Source of the DNA: Gammaproteobacteria bacterium
GTDB lineage: Bacteria; Pseudomonadota; Gammaproteobacteria; Enterobacterales; GCA-2746155
Direction of reading: 5' to 3'
Length of the DNA stretch: 36,462 nt
Assembly: GCA_030589945.1 (NCBI GenBank)
Contig: JAUUZN010000019.1
Span: 1 to 36,462 of the forward strand
A program made the translations under genes and the position numbers. The notes beneath the pieces were generated by a model. The model saw nothing but the letters and a program-made list of their open reading frames with translations. It was not told where the DNA came from and did no database searches. Shown here in pieces: positions 25,940 to 34,939 of this stretch. Position 1 is the stretch's first letter; each line of letters opens with the position of its first letter.

Positions 25940-27028
25940 TCATACCCGAACATAGCCATCGATTGATGCAGTGACTTTGTTCTTTAATTCTAAACTGAAA
26001 AGCACTGATAAAACCAGTGTCATTTTCATCTTTGAGCGATTAACAATACGATTAATAGACGTTGGGTTGCGATCGACACATTTCAATAGCAGAACTTCAT
26101 TTTTTGATAGTTTTATCGAAGTTTCAGTAAAACATAAATTACCCTGTTCTGAACCACTCGCTTGGTTTTGAGTGTTGGTTGGGTCTTCAACTGAAAAGCC
26201 TAGCTCTTCTACGATTTGAGTCGCGTTTTCAACCAAACAGGCGCCGTTACGTATTAGGAAATGACAACCACGACTTAATGGATTAGAGAGTTCGCCTGGG
26301 ACAGCAAAGACTTCTCGCCCCTGATCTGCTGCTAGCTTGCAGGTAATGAGCGAGCCACTCTTAATGGCTGCTTCAATCACCAGCACTCCATGGCTCAAGC
26401 CACTAATCACACGGTTGCGCCGTGGAAATTGATAGGCTTGAACAATGGTATCAGGAGCAAACTCGCTGACGACCAGTCCTTTATTTTTAATCGTTTCAAA
26501 TAAATCTCGATGCTTTTGTGGGTAACAGTGGTTATGACCACAGCCCAAAACAGCAATGGTCTTACCATTACTATCGAGTGTTGCCCGATGTGCTATTCCA
26601 TCGATACCCAGCGCAAGACCACTGGTAATGGTCAAACCATAATCTGCGAGAGCTGTTGCGAAAATAATGGTATTTTCACGTCCCAAATGAGTCGGCTTTC
26701 TGCTACCCACTATCGCTAATTGTTCACTGAACAGTAAACTTTCATCGCCTTCTAAATACAGTAATGCAGGTGGAGAAGATATGGCCTGTAGCTGCTTGGG
26801 AAAATGTACATAGTTGATAATATGTCTATTGGGAAATTGTAACCAGTTAAGCGATTTGTCGACTTGTCGACTATTAGTGCTGCATTGGTGTCGTTTTAGG
26901 AAGTCTAAAATTAGTTCGGTTATAGGCTGATCAAACGTAATGCTGTCTAATTGCTCAAGGAAATTTCTAACCAGTGGGTAGGGTTGTTGCGCAAGGCGTA
27001 GCCAGGCTGTTGTTTGTTCCAGGTCCAT
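25940..27028 (-). CDS. dprA: DNA-processing protein DprA
   Basis: DprA binds incoming single-stranded DNA and loads RecA during natural transformation, though it is found widely, also in species not known to be competent. The 362-residue protein has a variable N-terminal helical region (1-85), the Rossmann-type core (LAIVGSRKPTHLGRENTIIF, GLTITSGLALGIDGIAHRAT, TIAVLGCGHNHCYPQKHRDL, EFAPDTIVQAYQFPRRNRVI, GREVFAVPGELSNPLSRGCH) and a C-terminal winged-helix-like domain (about 300-360). The start ATG at 27028 has GGAG upstream. It follows lysM and precedes smg, the common order. Confidence 0.95.
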   Translation of the reverse strand: MDLEQTTAWLRLAQQPYPLVRNFLEQLDSITFDQPITELILDFLKRHQCSTNSRQVDKSLNWLQFPNRHIINYVHFPKQLQAISSPPALLYLEGDESLLFSEQLAIVGSRKPTHLGRENTIIFATALADYGLTITSGLALGIDGIAHRATLDSNGKTIAVLGCGHNHCYPQKHRDLFETIKNKGLVVSEFAPDTIVQAYQFPRRNRVISGLSHGVLVIEAAIKSGSLITCKLAADQGREVFAVPGELSNPLSRGCHFLIRNGACLVENATQIVEELGFSVEDPTNTQNQASGSEQGNLCFTETSIKLSKNEVLLLKCVDRNPTSINRIVNRSKMKMTLVLSVLFSLELKNKVTASIDGYVRV

Positions 27029-27047
27029 CTGGAAGCTCCTTATTTAA

Positions 27048-27073
27048 TGACGGCTCTATCCTTAGAACCGTCA
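27048..27073 (-). terminator. Hairpin between lysM and dprA (weak terminator or processing site)
   Basis: On the minus strand, TGACGGTTCT and AGAGCCGTCA pair over 10 bp, including one G-U wobble, around a 6-nt loop. The sequence after it is TTAAATAAGG, so the U tract is poor. It may partly end lysM transcripts or stabilise their 3' end, and it lies directly before the dprA ribosome-binding site. Confidence 0.45.
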
Positions 27074-27096
27074 GATTGGGTTGTAGTAAATGTAGC

Positions 27097-28119
27097 CTAT
27101 GGAGTAACTGCAGCATCCATAACATGAATGGGGCGTGTTGCTCGCATTATTAATGCAAGGCTAGTCTTTTCAAAAGTTCTGAATATCATCAGTTCACCCG
27201 CACGTTCGGAAGGTAGTGTGACTAGCTCCCCCTTTCCATCACCAGCGACGTCATCTTTAACCACACGTCCCGATTGCATGACGGTGAGTACATGTCCAAC
27301 TTCTAAATTATCACGCAAGCCTTTATTAAGGATTACTACATCGTAGGTACCGATTTGAGTCACGCCGTTATAAACAGAAATAATGTAAGCATTCACCTGA
27401 TGTTCTGGGGCATGAATCATGAATACCGGAGGAAATGCTTCCTCATCAAAGGGTAGTGCTCGGTCACCTTTTAGTACTTCTTGAACTGACTTATTAATCA
27501 TCAAGGTCGCAGGATCGCCGCCTCGGGTCATTTTTCCGCTACCTAGATGAATGGCTTCTATGCCCAGAAACTCTTTGGTTTCAGGGTCGATGTAAGGATC
27601 GCCTTCACGAAACAAAGAATAGCTTTTACGCATGGTATCGGTTACGCCTCGAAGATAAACCCTATTACCCTGTGCATAAATCAAACGCTGTGAGTCAGCG
27701 GCTAGAATATAAGGAGCATTATCAAAATCTTCACGGGATAGCACTCTTGGGCTATATAAAAATGGGCGAATAATATTTAAAGGAATGGTGGGTATTGCAT
27801 CACCTTCTGAGAGTACGCGAATTTTCGGCGATAACTTCATATCAGTTGAGCGAACTATTCGAGGTTGTCCGTTAATATAAACGAGTCTTAATTCGTCACC
27901 TGGATAAATGAGATGTGGGTTGCCAACCTGAGGATTGACATGCCAAATTTCGGGCCAAAGCCATGGTTGATTAAGAAAAACACCGGAGATATCCCAAAGG
28001 GTGTCACCTTTTACCACAATATAGACGTCTGGGTGACCGTCTTTTAGCTCAACGCTCTGAACTGCCGGAGTAGTAACGAGCAGTAGAAGAGAGATGGCGC
28101 ATATGGCTAAAGTTTTCAT
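27097..28119 (-). CDS. Exported LysM-domain protein
   Basis: This is a predicted periplasmic protein that may bind peptidoglycan. A signal peptide (MKTLAICAISLLLLVTTPAV) ends near residue 22. One LysM domain follows (about 30-85; VYIVVKGDTLWDISGVFLNQ, PWLWPEIWHVNPQVGNPHLI, YPGDELRLVYI). A long C-terminal region (about 95-330) shows repeated beta-rich stretches such as RPFLYSPRVLSREDFDNAPY and VLNKGLRDNLEVGHVLTVMQ. This is the protein commonly found between def and dprA in gammaproteobacteria (like PA0020 in Pseudomonas). The frame is open to a TTG at 28140, but the ATG at 28119 has AGGGAA upstream and starts a clean signal peptide. Confidence 0.9.
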   Translation of the reverse strand: MKTLAICAISLLLLVTTPAVQSVELKDGHPDVYIVVKGDTLWDISGVFLNQPWLWPEIWHVNPQVGNPHLIYPGDELRLVYINGQPRIVRSTDMKLSPKIRVLSEGDAIPTIPLNIIRPFLYSPRVLSREDFDNAPYILAADSQRLIYAQGNRVYLRGVTDTMRKSYSLFREGDPYIDPETKEFLGIEAIHLGSGKMTRGGDPATLMINKSVQEVLKGDRALPFDEEAFPPVFMIHAPEHQVNAYIISVYNGVTQIGTYDVVILNKGLRDNLEVGHVLTVMQSGRVVKDDVAGDGKGELVTLPSERAGELMIFRTFEKTSLALIMRATRPIHVMDAAVTP

Positions 28120-28174
28120 ATTCGTATTCCCTACGTTCAAATTTTGGTTGGGCTAATGATTTACCCAATTGTTG

Positions 28175-28198
28175 ACTCAATTGAATTCCCAATTGAGT
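28175..28198. promoter_or_regulatory. Inverted repeat between divergent lysM and def
   Basis: ACTCAATTG (28175-28183) and CAATTGAGT (28190-28198) form a perfect 9-bp inverted repeat with a 6-bp spacer. A third CAATTG occurs at 28167-28172. Its place between two divergent operons makes an operator possible, but the sequence is AT-rich and I know no matching regulator. Confidence 0.4.
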
Positions 28199-28286
28199 AG
28201 ATGATGTAATCAACATTTTGTGTCAGAATCGAAAAGATTCAATTAAAGACCTAAAAAAGCGATACCACCATGACCCTATTTTGCAG

Positions 28287-28292
28287 TATAAT
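28287..28292 (+). promoter_or_regulatory. Probable -10 element for the def-fmt-rsmB operon
   Basis: A perfect TATAAT lies 53 bp before the def start codon. There is no clear -35 at 16-18 bp spacing, so only the -10 supports it. Confidence 0.4.
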
Positions 28293-28345
28293 CATGATCT
28301 TAGCAACTAAACTTACTTAATTACTAGAACTTATCGTACATCAAA

Positions 28346-28846
28346 ATGGCATTATTACACATTCTTAAGTACCCACACCCTGCTTTACGCAAAAAAGCCA
28401 AACCAATATTGGTTTTTGAGAATAGCATCACACAACTCGCTGCGAATATGCTGGAAACCATGTATCAGGCTCCTGGAATTGGCTTGGCTGCAACCCAAAT
28501 GGGCATCGAAAAGCAGATTCTGGTCATTGACACCAGTGACGCTAAGGACAATCCGTTGATTATTTGTAATCCGAAGATTGTCAGTAAAGCGGGCGAGATG
28601 ATTTATGAAGAAGGTTGTCTGTCATTTCCTGGAATATATGCACAGGTGAGCCGTGCTCAACAAATCAGCCTTGAATATCAGGATGTTGAGGGAAACCATC
28701 AGACACTTGAAGTCGAAGATTTAACAGCAATCTGCATCCAACACGAAATGGATCATCTCATCGGCAAGCTTTTTGTTGATTATCTTTCATCCCTTAAACG
28801 CAACCGTATTCGAAAGCAGCTTGAGAAGCAGCAACGTAAGCAATAA
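28346..28846 (+). CDS. def: Peptide deformylase
   Basis: Peptide deformylase removes the formyl group from the N-terminal methionine of new proteins. The 166-residue protein shows all three family motifs: GIGLAATQMG, EEGCLSFPG (with the metal-binding Cys) and QHEMDHLIGKLFVDYL (two metal-binding His and the catalytic Glu). The start is ATG at 28346. It overlaps fmt by one base (TAATG). Having the deformylase and formyltransferase in one operon is the normal arrangement. Confidence 0.98.
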   Translation: MALLHILKYPHPALRKKAKPILVFENSITQLAANMLETMYQAPGIGLAATQMGIEKQILVIDTSDAKDNPLIICNPKIVSKAGEMIYEEGCLSFPGIYAQVSRAQQISLEYQDVEGNHQTLEVEDLTAICIQHEMDHLIGKLFVDYLSSLKRNRIRKQLEKQQRKQ

Positions 28847-29805
28847 TGATGAGTTCAGCGCCCTTAAAAATTGTTTTTGCAGGAACGCCTGAATTCGCGG
28901 CTGCTCATCTGCAAGCGCTCATTGAATCTAAGCATCAACTCTTGGCTGTTTATACACAGCCCGACAGGCCTTCCGGTCGAGGTCAAAAACTCACAGCAAG
29001 CCCTGTCAAATTACTGGCTGAGGCGAATGATATTGAAGTGCTACAACCTCAGACATTAAAGGCGGAACAACAACATCAAATACTCTCAGAATATGAAGCG
29101 GATCTATTAATTGTCGTGGCCTATGGACTGATGTTACCCGATGAGATCCTCAATGCTCCAAGACTGGGTTGCATCAATGTTCATGCGTCGTTGCTACCGA
29201 GGTGGCGAGGGGCTGCTCCTATTCAACGTGCAATCGAGGCCGGTGATATTCAAACCGGTGTCACCATCATGCAAATGGATTCAGGTTTAGACACTGGAGA
29301 TATGCTCTTTACAAGTCGAATTAATATTGATGACAGAGAAACCAGTGAGAGTTTGTTCAAGCGATTGATGGAAATTGGTCCCTTGGCTTTAATCACTGCT
29401 CTAGAGAAATTATCAACAGAGGGTCTCACTGCAATTTCACAGGATGATACTCAAGCCAATTATGCAAAAAAGATTAGCAAGTCAGATGCTGCAATTAATT
29501 GGCAAAGCACAGCACAAGACATTGATCGAAAAATACGAGCATTTACACCCTGGCCTGGAGCCTATATTGAACATAATGGCGATAAAATAAAGGTGGTTGC
29601 AAGCATTTCTCAGAGAACGGATATCAAGACCAGCCAGATAGGAACAATTATCAATGCAGATAAAGATGGACTATTAGTGGCCTGTCAACAGGGTGCAATA
29701 TTGATTACCTCGTTACAAATTCCAGGAAAGAAGATGATGCCGGTTGCACTACAACTCAATAATTACAAAGACCGTTTTAAAGTTGGGACGCAATTTAGCT
29801 CATGA
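28846..29805 (+). CDS. fmt: Methionyl-tRNA formyltransferase
   Basis: Fmt formylates the methionine on initiator tRNA, the step that Def later reverses. The 319-residue length is normal. The catalytic domain has KIVFAGTPEFAAAHLQALIE, YTQPDRPSGRGQKLTASPVK and the folate and active-site motif INVHASLLPRWRGAAPIQRA, followed by TIMQMDSGLDTGDML with the catalytic Asp. A C-terminal tRNA-binding domain (about 210-315) has the typical IRAFTPWPGAYIE. The start may be the ATG at 28846 or the next codon, also ATG (28849). The stop overlaps rsmB (ATGA). Confidence 0.98.
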   Translation: MMSSAPLKIVFAGTPEFAAAHLQALIESKHQLLAVYTQPDRPSGRGQKLTASPVKLLAEANDIEVLQPQTLKAEQQHQILSEYEADLLIVVAYGLMLPDEILNAPRLGCINVHASLLPRWRGAAPIQRAIEAGDIQTGVTIMQMDSGLDTGDMLFTSRINIDDRETSESLFKRLMEIGPLALITALEKLSTEGLTAISQDDTQANYAKKISKSDAAINWQSTAQDIDRKIRAFTPWPGAYIEHNGDKIKVVASISQRTDIKTSQIGTIINADKDGLLVACQQGAILITSLQIPGKKMMPVALQLNNYKDRFKVGTQFSS

Positions 29806-31121
29806 GTGCGGCCCTACGTGCAAGAGTTGCAAGAGGACTCAATAAGGTTGTCGCAGATGGACGTTCTTTGAATGATGTATTGCCCGACTTTGATCATCTT
29901 GAATCCAAAGATAGAGCACTGGCGAGAGAATTAATATCGGGAACCCTTCGTGAATATTTTCGATTAGTGACCATCAGTCAGTTACTGTTGAAAAAAGCAT
30001 TAAAAAAGAAAGACAGTGATATCAATTGCTTAATTTTAGTGGGACTGTATCAAATTTATTCAACAAGAATCCCTGATCATGCCATTCTCAGTGAAACGGT
30101 TCAGGCAACGGTTAAAATTAGAAAACAGTGGGCCAAAGGTTTGGTTAATGCGCTTCTTCGAGAAGCTCTAAGAAATAAAGAACAGCTCTTAAAATCAATA
30201 CAAAAAGATCCCGCTAATGCGAGTTCTACTCCCCAATGGCTTTATCAAATGATACAAAATGATTGGCCTGAGGAGCTTGAAAGCATTATCCAGTCGAGTC
30301 ATCAGCGCGCCCCTTTGACTTTAAGAGTTAACCGACGCCAACAGTCTCGTGATGAGTATCAAAAAGTTCTTCAAACGAAGGGAATTGTTAGCCATATTCA
30401 TCCCCTGGCAAGCGATGCACTGCTGCTTGAAAAGAGTTGTAATGTACAAACCTTACCTGGTTTTAAAGCAGGTGATTTCACCGTTCAAGACAGTGCTGCG
30501 CAGTTAGTGTCAGTGTTATTAGGTGCTAAACCTTCGCATAAAATTTTGGATGCCTGTGCAGCTCCGGGTGGAAAGACCAGTCATATTTTAGAGCTTACTG
30601 ATAATCAAGCAGAGCTTATTGCCCTTGATCAATCTGAAACGCGCCTAAAAAGACTTGAAGATAATTTAGCTCGACTGAAACTCAATGCCACCACGCTTGT
30701 TGCCGATGCAATTGAGACAAGCCAGTGGAGTGAAGGATTAACCTTTGATCGTATTTTGTGTGATGCTCCCTGTAGTGCAACGGGAATCATCAGAAGGCAT
30801 CCTGACATCATGGTATTGCGACGTGAATCTGACATCGAACAACTGGTCGAGATTCAACGAGAAATGATGGACGCTCTTTGGCTATTATTAAAACCGGGGG
30901 GAATGATGATCTACTCAACCTGCTCAATTTTAAAATCTGAGAATACTCATCAGGTCCGAAAGTTTTTAGAGCGCACTGAGGATGCAACATTAGACAAAAC
31001 GTTGCCATTTGAAAGTGACTATGTCATTGATAAAAATAATCAGATGGGCTGGCAAATACTGCCTGGTGAGCAACAGATGGATGGATTTTTCATTGCCAAA
31101 TTAGTTAAAGATGGGGCATGA
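29802..31121 (+). CDS. rsmB: 16S rRNA m5C967 methyltransferase RsmB (Sun/Fmu)
   Basis: RsmB methylates C967 of 16S rRNA with S-adenosylmethionine. The 439-residue protein has an N-terminal NusB-like RNA-binding domain (about 1-135, RARVARGLNKVVADGRSLND, ILSETVQATVKIRKQWAKGL) and a methyltransferase domain. Its SAM motif is ILDACAAPGGKTSHILEL, and the two catalytic cysteines are in CDAPCSATGIIRRHPDIMVL and IYSTCSIL. It starts inside the fmt stop codon (ATGA overlap) and is followed by trkA after 65 bp. def-fmt-rsmB-trkA is a conserved order. Confidence 0.97.
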   Translation: MSAALRARVARGLNKVVADGRSLNDVLPDFDHLESKDRALARELISGTLREYFRLVTISQLLLKKALKKKDSDINCLILVGLYQIYSTRIPDHAILSETVQATVKIRKQWAKGLVNALLREALRNKEQLLKSIQKDPANASSTPQWLYQMIQNDWPEELESIIQSSHQRAPLTLRVNRRQQSRDEYQKVLQTKGIVSHIHPLASDALLLEKSCNVQTLPGFKAGDFTVQDSAAQLVSVLLGAKPSHKILDACAAPGGKTSHILELTDNQAELIALDQSETRLKRLEDNLARLKLNATTLVADAIETSQWSEGLTFDRILCDAPCSATGIIRRHPDIMVLRRESDIEQLVEIQREMMDALWLLLKPGGMMIYSTCSILKSENTHQVRKFLERTEDATLDKTLPFESDYVIDKNNQMGWQILPGEQQMDGFFIAKLVKDGA

Positions 31122-31186
31122 ATAATTTAGTTAACAAAATATTAACAAGGGTCGATATTGACTATAAATAAGGCTAAACTACCCGT

Positions 31187-32584
31187 ATGCATATAATAAT
31201 TCTAGGTGCCGGCCAAGTTGGCGGAACACTCGCAAAAGATCTTGAAGGTGAAGATAACGAAATAACCTTGGTCGATATATCAAGGACACGCCTCGAAGAA
31301 TTGCATCACCATCTAGACATTAGAACTATTTGTGGGGAAGCGGCTCACCCAGACGTCCTTGCGAAGGCCGGTGCAGAAGATACCGATCTACTCATAGCGG
31401 TTACCAACTCAGATGAAACCAATATGATTGCCTGCCAGATTGCCTGGCTACTCTTCAAAATTCCTACAAAAATAGCACGGGTGAGAGATCCCAGTTATCT
31501 CAATAATAAAGATAAACTATTTAATAAAGAAGTTGATGGCTTCTTAGCGGTCGATCAGGTCATCAGCCCTGAGCAGGTGGTCACTGATCATATTTTCAAG
31601 TTGATACAATACCCAGGTGCTCTACAAGTCCTTGATTTTGCTAAAGGCTTGGTAAGGCTGGTTGCAGTAAAAGCTTATTATGGGGGCCCGCTGGTGGGCA
31701 ATGCGCTAGCAACATTACGTCAACATATTCCAAATGTTGATACCAGAGTTGCAGCCATTTTCCGGCAGGGAAAGCCCATCGTACCCCTTGGCTCTACGGT
31801 CATTGAAGCCAACGATGAAGTTTTTTTTATTGCAGAGCGAAATGACATTACAAAAGTAATCAGTGAGTTACAAAAACTTGAAGATCCCTATAAAAAAATA
31901 ATGATTGCAGGTGGCGGTCATATTGGAGCAGGACTGGCTCGAATGTTGGAAGCTGAAGGATGCCAGGTAAAGGTCATTGAACGTAACCGAGATAATGCAA
32001 GACGTTTATCGGCAGAGCTAAATGGCACCGTTATTAACAGTGACGCCGCAGATCAGGACATGCTCACCGAAGAGAATATCGAGGACATGGATGTTTTCAT
32101 TGCTGTGACTAATAATGATGCTGCAAATATCATGTCCTCAATGCTCGCCAAGAAATTGGGTGGCCGCAAGGTCATGGCACTGATTAATCGCCCAGAATAT
32201 GTTGATCTTGCCCAGTCCAGTGAAATTGATATTGCGATTTCACCACAGATGGCGACCATTGGTTCGCTGCTCGCCTATATTCGGCAGGGTGACGTCGCTA
32301 CGGTATACAGTCTAAGACGTGGTGCAGCAGAAGCCATTGAAACAATTGCCCATGGCGATTCGCACACTTCAAGAGTTGTCGGTCGTAAAATAGAAGAGCT
32401 CAAGTTACCACGAGGAACCACCATTGGTGCCATTGTTCGTGGTGAGCCAGGTAAAGAAATTGTACTGATGGCTCACGATAACATCGTCATAGAAAGTGAT
32501 GACCACATCATATTGTTCCTTGTCGATAAAAAGTACATTCATGACGTTGAACGAATGTTTCAAGTCGATCCAACCTTCATGTAG
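31187..32584 (+). CDS. trkA: Trk K+ uptake regulatory subunit TrkA
   Basis: TrkA is the cytoplasmic NAD(H)-binding ring that gates the TrkH potassium channel. The 465-residue protein holds two tandem RCK modules. The first has the Rossmann motif IIILGAGQVGGTLAKDLEGE and EITLVDI (about 1-220). The second has IMIAGGGHIGAGLARMLEAE and VKVIERN (about 230-460). Each is followed by a TrkA-C domain. Asp/Glu residues that bind the adenine ribose are at the ends of the beta-2 strands, as expected. The upstream 65 bp contain TATAAA at 31163-31168 and a TTAACA at 31142-31147 (15-bp spacing), a marginal promoter. trkH follows after 8 bp. Confidence 0.97.
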   Translation: MHIIILGAGQVGGTLAKDLEGEDNEITLVDISRTRLEELHHHLDIRTICGEAAHPDVLAKAGAEDTDLLIAVTNSDETNMIACQIAWLLFKIPTKIARVRDPSYLNNKDKLFNKEVDGFLAVDQVISPEQVVTDHIFKLIQYPGALQVLDFAKGLVRLVAVKAYYGGPLVGNALATLRQHIPNVDTRVAAIFRQGKPIVPLGSTVIEANDEVFFIAERNDITKVISELQKLEDPYKKIMIAGGGHIGAGLARMLEAEGCQVKVIERNRDNARRLSAELNGTVINSDAADQDMLTEENIEDMDVFIAVTNNDAANIMSSMLAKKLGGRKVMALINRPEYVDLAQSSEIDIAISPQMATIGSLLAYIRQGDVATVYSLRRGAAEAIETIAHGDSHTSRVVGRKIEELKLPRGTTIGAIVRGEPGKEIVLMAHDNIVIESDDHIILFLVDKKYIHDVERMFQVDPTFM

Positions 32585-32592
32585 AGAAACGA

Positions 32593-34041
32593 ATGAATTT
32601 AGGTACTATCCTTCGAATTCTTGGAATACTGATTACACTGCTTAGTGTGACTCTTATTCCGCCCATGGTTGTTGCTTACATCTATAAAGATTCGGGCGGG
32701 CTTTCTTTTATACAGTCATTTTTTATCACTCTAGTCCTCGGCAGTATCCTTTGGTATCGATATCGAGACTATAAAGAGGAACTTAAAACAAGAGATGGCT
32801 TTTTAATCGTGGTACTTTTTTGGACGGTACTTTCAAGTTTCGGTGCTCTACCCTTTTACTTATCAGCCACCCAAGATATTCAATTGGTTGATGCTGTTTT
32901 TGAGTCATTTTCTGGACTAACAACTACGGGTGCAACTGTGTTGAGTGGTCTGGACAACATGCCAAAGGCCATTTTATATTATCGACAACAGCTGCAATGG
33001 ATTGGTGGCATGGGAATCATCGTTTTGGCTGTTGCGGTTCTACCCATGCTTGGCATTGGTGGAATGCAACTTTACCGGGCAGAAACACCAGGACCGATGA
33101 AAGATTCAAAGCTGACTCCAAGGATTGCCGGTACTGCGAAGGCTCTTTGGTATATTTACCTTGTGTTAACTATTTCTTGTACTCTTGCATACTGGTCTGC
33201 GGGCATGACCTTCTTTGATGCCCTGTCACACTCGTATTCTACGGTTGCCATCGGTGGATTTTCCACACATGATGCCAGTATTGGATATTTTGATAGTGCC
33301 CTTATCGAGTCAATATGCTCAATTTTCATGCTTATCGCAGGTGTTAATTTTTCCTTGCACTATACCGCTTTTAACAGTCTTTCACTGTCGCATTATTTCC
33401 GCGACCCTGAATTTAAAACCTATCTTTGGATGCTCGGTATTACAGCCCTCGCATGTTTTTTAATTCTGGTGACCAGTGAATCCTTTGATACTGAAGGCTC
33501 AATCCGTAACGCTATTTTTCAAGCCATTTCAGTGGGTACAACCGCAGGCTTTACCACTTCAAATTTTAATCTTTGGCCAGCGTTTTTACCGGTGATGTTA
33601 CTGCTCACCAGTTTTGTCGGAGGCTGCGCTGGATCCACCGCGGGTGGAATGAAGGTTATCCGAGTGTTGCTACTTTTTAGGCAGGGTTACCGAGAGATTA
33701 AGAAACTCATTCACCCTAGAGCAGTTTTTGTCATAAAGCTTGGAAAACAGCCTTTGGATAATAATATCATTGGTGCCGTATGGGGTTTCTTTGCCGCCTA
33801 TGTATTCCTTTTTATTATCATCATGCTGGCGTTAATGGCAGATGGACTTGATCAGGTAACTGCCTTTTCAGCCGTTGCGGCCTGCATGAATAACCTTGGA
33901 CCAGGGCTAGGCGATGTAGCCTTAACCTATGCAAACATCGGTGATTTTTCAAAATGGATTCTTTGTTTTGCGATGTTACTCGGCCGATTAGAAATTTTCA
34001 CTTTACTTGTTTTATTTGTCCCAGCATTCTGGCGACGATAG
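32593..34041 (+). CDS. trkH: Trk K+ uptake channel TrkH
   Basis: TrkH is the membrane pore of the Trk potassium uptake system. The 482-residue protein has about ten hydrophobic segments and the four pore-loop selectivity regions: SGLTTTGATVLSG, YSTVAIGGFSTHDAS, SVGTTAGFTTSNF and AACMNNLGPGLGDV, each with the key glycine. The GCAGSTAGGMKVIRVLLLFR loop near the middle is also characteristic. It is 8 bp after trkA, and the two are very likely cotranscribed, giving a complete Trk pore-gate pair in one operon. No clear terminator follows. Confidence 0.97.
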   Translation: MNLGTILRILGILITLLSVTLIPPMVVAYIYKDSGGLSFIQSFFITLVLGSILWYRYRDYKEELKTRDGFLIVVLFWTVLSSFGALPFYLSATQDIQLVDAVFESFSGLTTTGATVLSGLDNMPKAILYYRQQLQWIGGMGIIVLAVAVLPMLGIGGMQLYRAETPGPMKDSKLTPRIAGTAKALWYIYLVLTISCTLAYWSAGMTFFDALSHSYSTVAIGGFSTHDASIGYFDSALIESICSIFMLIAGVNFSLHYTAFNSLSLSHYFRDPEFKTYLWMLGITALACFLILVTSESFDTEGSIRNAIFQAISVGTTAGFTTSNFNLWPAFLPVMLLLTSFVGGCAGSTAGGMKVIRVLLLFRQGYREIKKLIHPRAVFVIKLGKQPLDNNIIGAVWGFFAAYVFLFIIIMLALMADGLDQVTAFSAVAACMNNLGPGLGDVALTYANIGDFSKWILCFAMLLGRLEIFTLLVLFVPAFWRR

Positions 34042-34201
34042 TTCTTCTGACCAGTGATTGGTTAATTAAACCAGTTACCTCAATCATTCACGTTAAAATT
34101 CAAACCATTTACGCTGATTCTGCGTCCTATCATACGTTGGCATAAAATATGCAAAAATATAAAATATTAAGAATAATATGACTTATAGAGGATGGTTAAA
34201 A

Positions 34202-34915
34202 ATGGTTAATTTAATTAGCAGAAACTTGAAAAAGTTGCAGTCAAGATCTACAAAGATTGCAATTGCAGTCGTTACACTAGGCTTGGGTCTATCGGTTCAG
34301 GCCGCTGAGAAATATTTGGAGGTCGAAAATTTTGATAGCATTGAGATCGGTACCGGTATAATTGGTACGGTTACCTGTGGAAATTCAAACACAATCACCT
34401 TGACCGGAGATGAGGATGAGCTCGATAGAATTAAAGTGAGTGTTCATTCGGGTGAGCTTGATATTAGTCGAAAATCATCAGCGGGTAGTTTTTTAAATAA
34501 CGTTTTTGGTGACAATAAACGTAAGAGTATAAGAGCAGCCATTGTGACCACCTCACAACAGGGTGCACTTTCTGCTTCAACAGGGGCTTCATTGACCGTT
34601 CCAGATTGTGCCGTTAATGAAGATTCTCTCGATATCGACTTAGGTACCGGCGCATCAATTACAGTGAGTGGTAGAACCGGCAAGCTTAAGCTTGATCTTT
34701 CAACGGGCAGTGAATTTAATGCTAAGGCTGAAACTTTTAAAGCCGACGAAGCAATGGTCGATTTGTCAACCGGAGCGATGGCTAATTTATGTGGTGTTTC
34801 AGTGATTGAAGGTGACGCATCTACAGGTGCAACTATTTATGTTGGGGAGTCTGTGAATCGTTCGAATGTAGATTTATCAACGGGTGCATCGGTCAGTAGT
34901 AGAGGCTGTCGTTAG
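34202..34915 (+). CDS. Exported DUF2807-like repeat protein
   Basis: This is probably a periplasmic or surface protein of unknown role. A signal peptide with a long basic N-terminus ends near VQA (TKIAIAVVTLGLGLSVQAAE). The mature part starts with YLEVENFDSIEIGTGIIGTV, typical of DUF2807 (head-GIN domain), and continues in short beta-strand repeats centred on STGA: ASTGASLTV, DLGTGASITV, DLSTGSEFNA, DLSTGAMANL, DASTGATIYV, DLSTGASVSS. These should stack as a beta-helix. Three cysteines outside the signal region (VTCGN, VPDCA, ANLCG) and one in the last residues (SRGCR) could form disulfides. I chose the ATG at 34202, which has GAGG 10 nt upstream, over the ATG at 34178. It is convergent with mutH. 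Confidence 0.8.
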   Translation: MVNLISRNLKKLQSRSTKIAIAVVTLGLGLSVQAAEKYLEVENFDSIEIGTGIIGTVTCGNSNTITLTGDEDELDRIKVSVHSGELDISRKSSAGSFLNNVFGDNKRKSIRAAIVTTSQQGALSASTGASLTVPDCAVNEDSLDIDLGTGASITVSGRTGKLKLDLSTGSEFNAKAETFKADEAMVDLSTGAMANLCGVSVIEGDASTGATIYVGESVNRSNVDLSTGASVSSRGCR

Positions 34916-34939
34916 TTGTTGTTAATGGTGCTAATGGTG

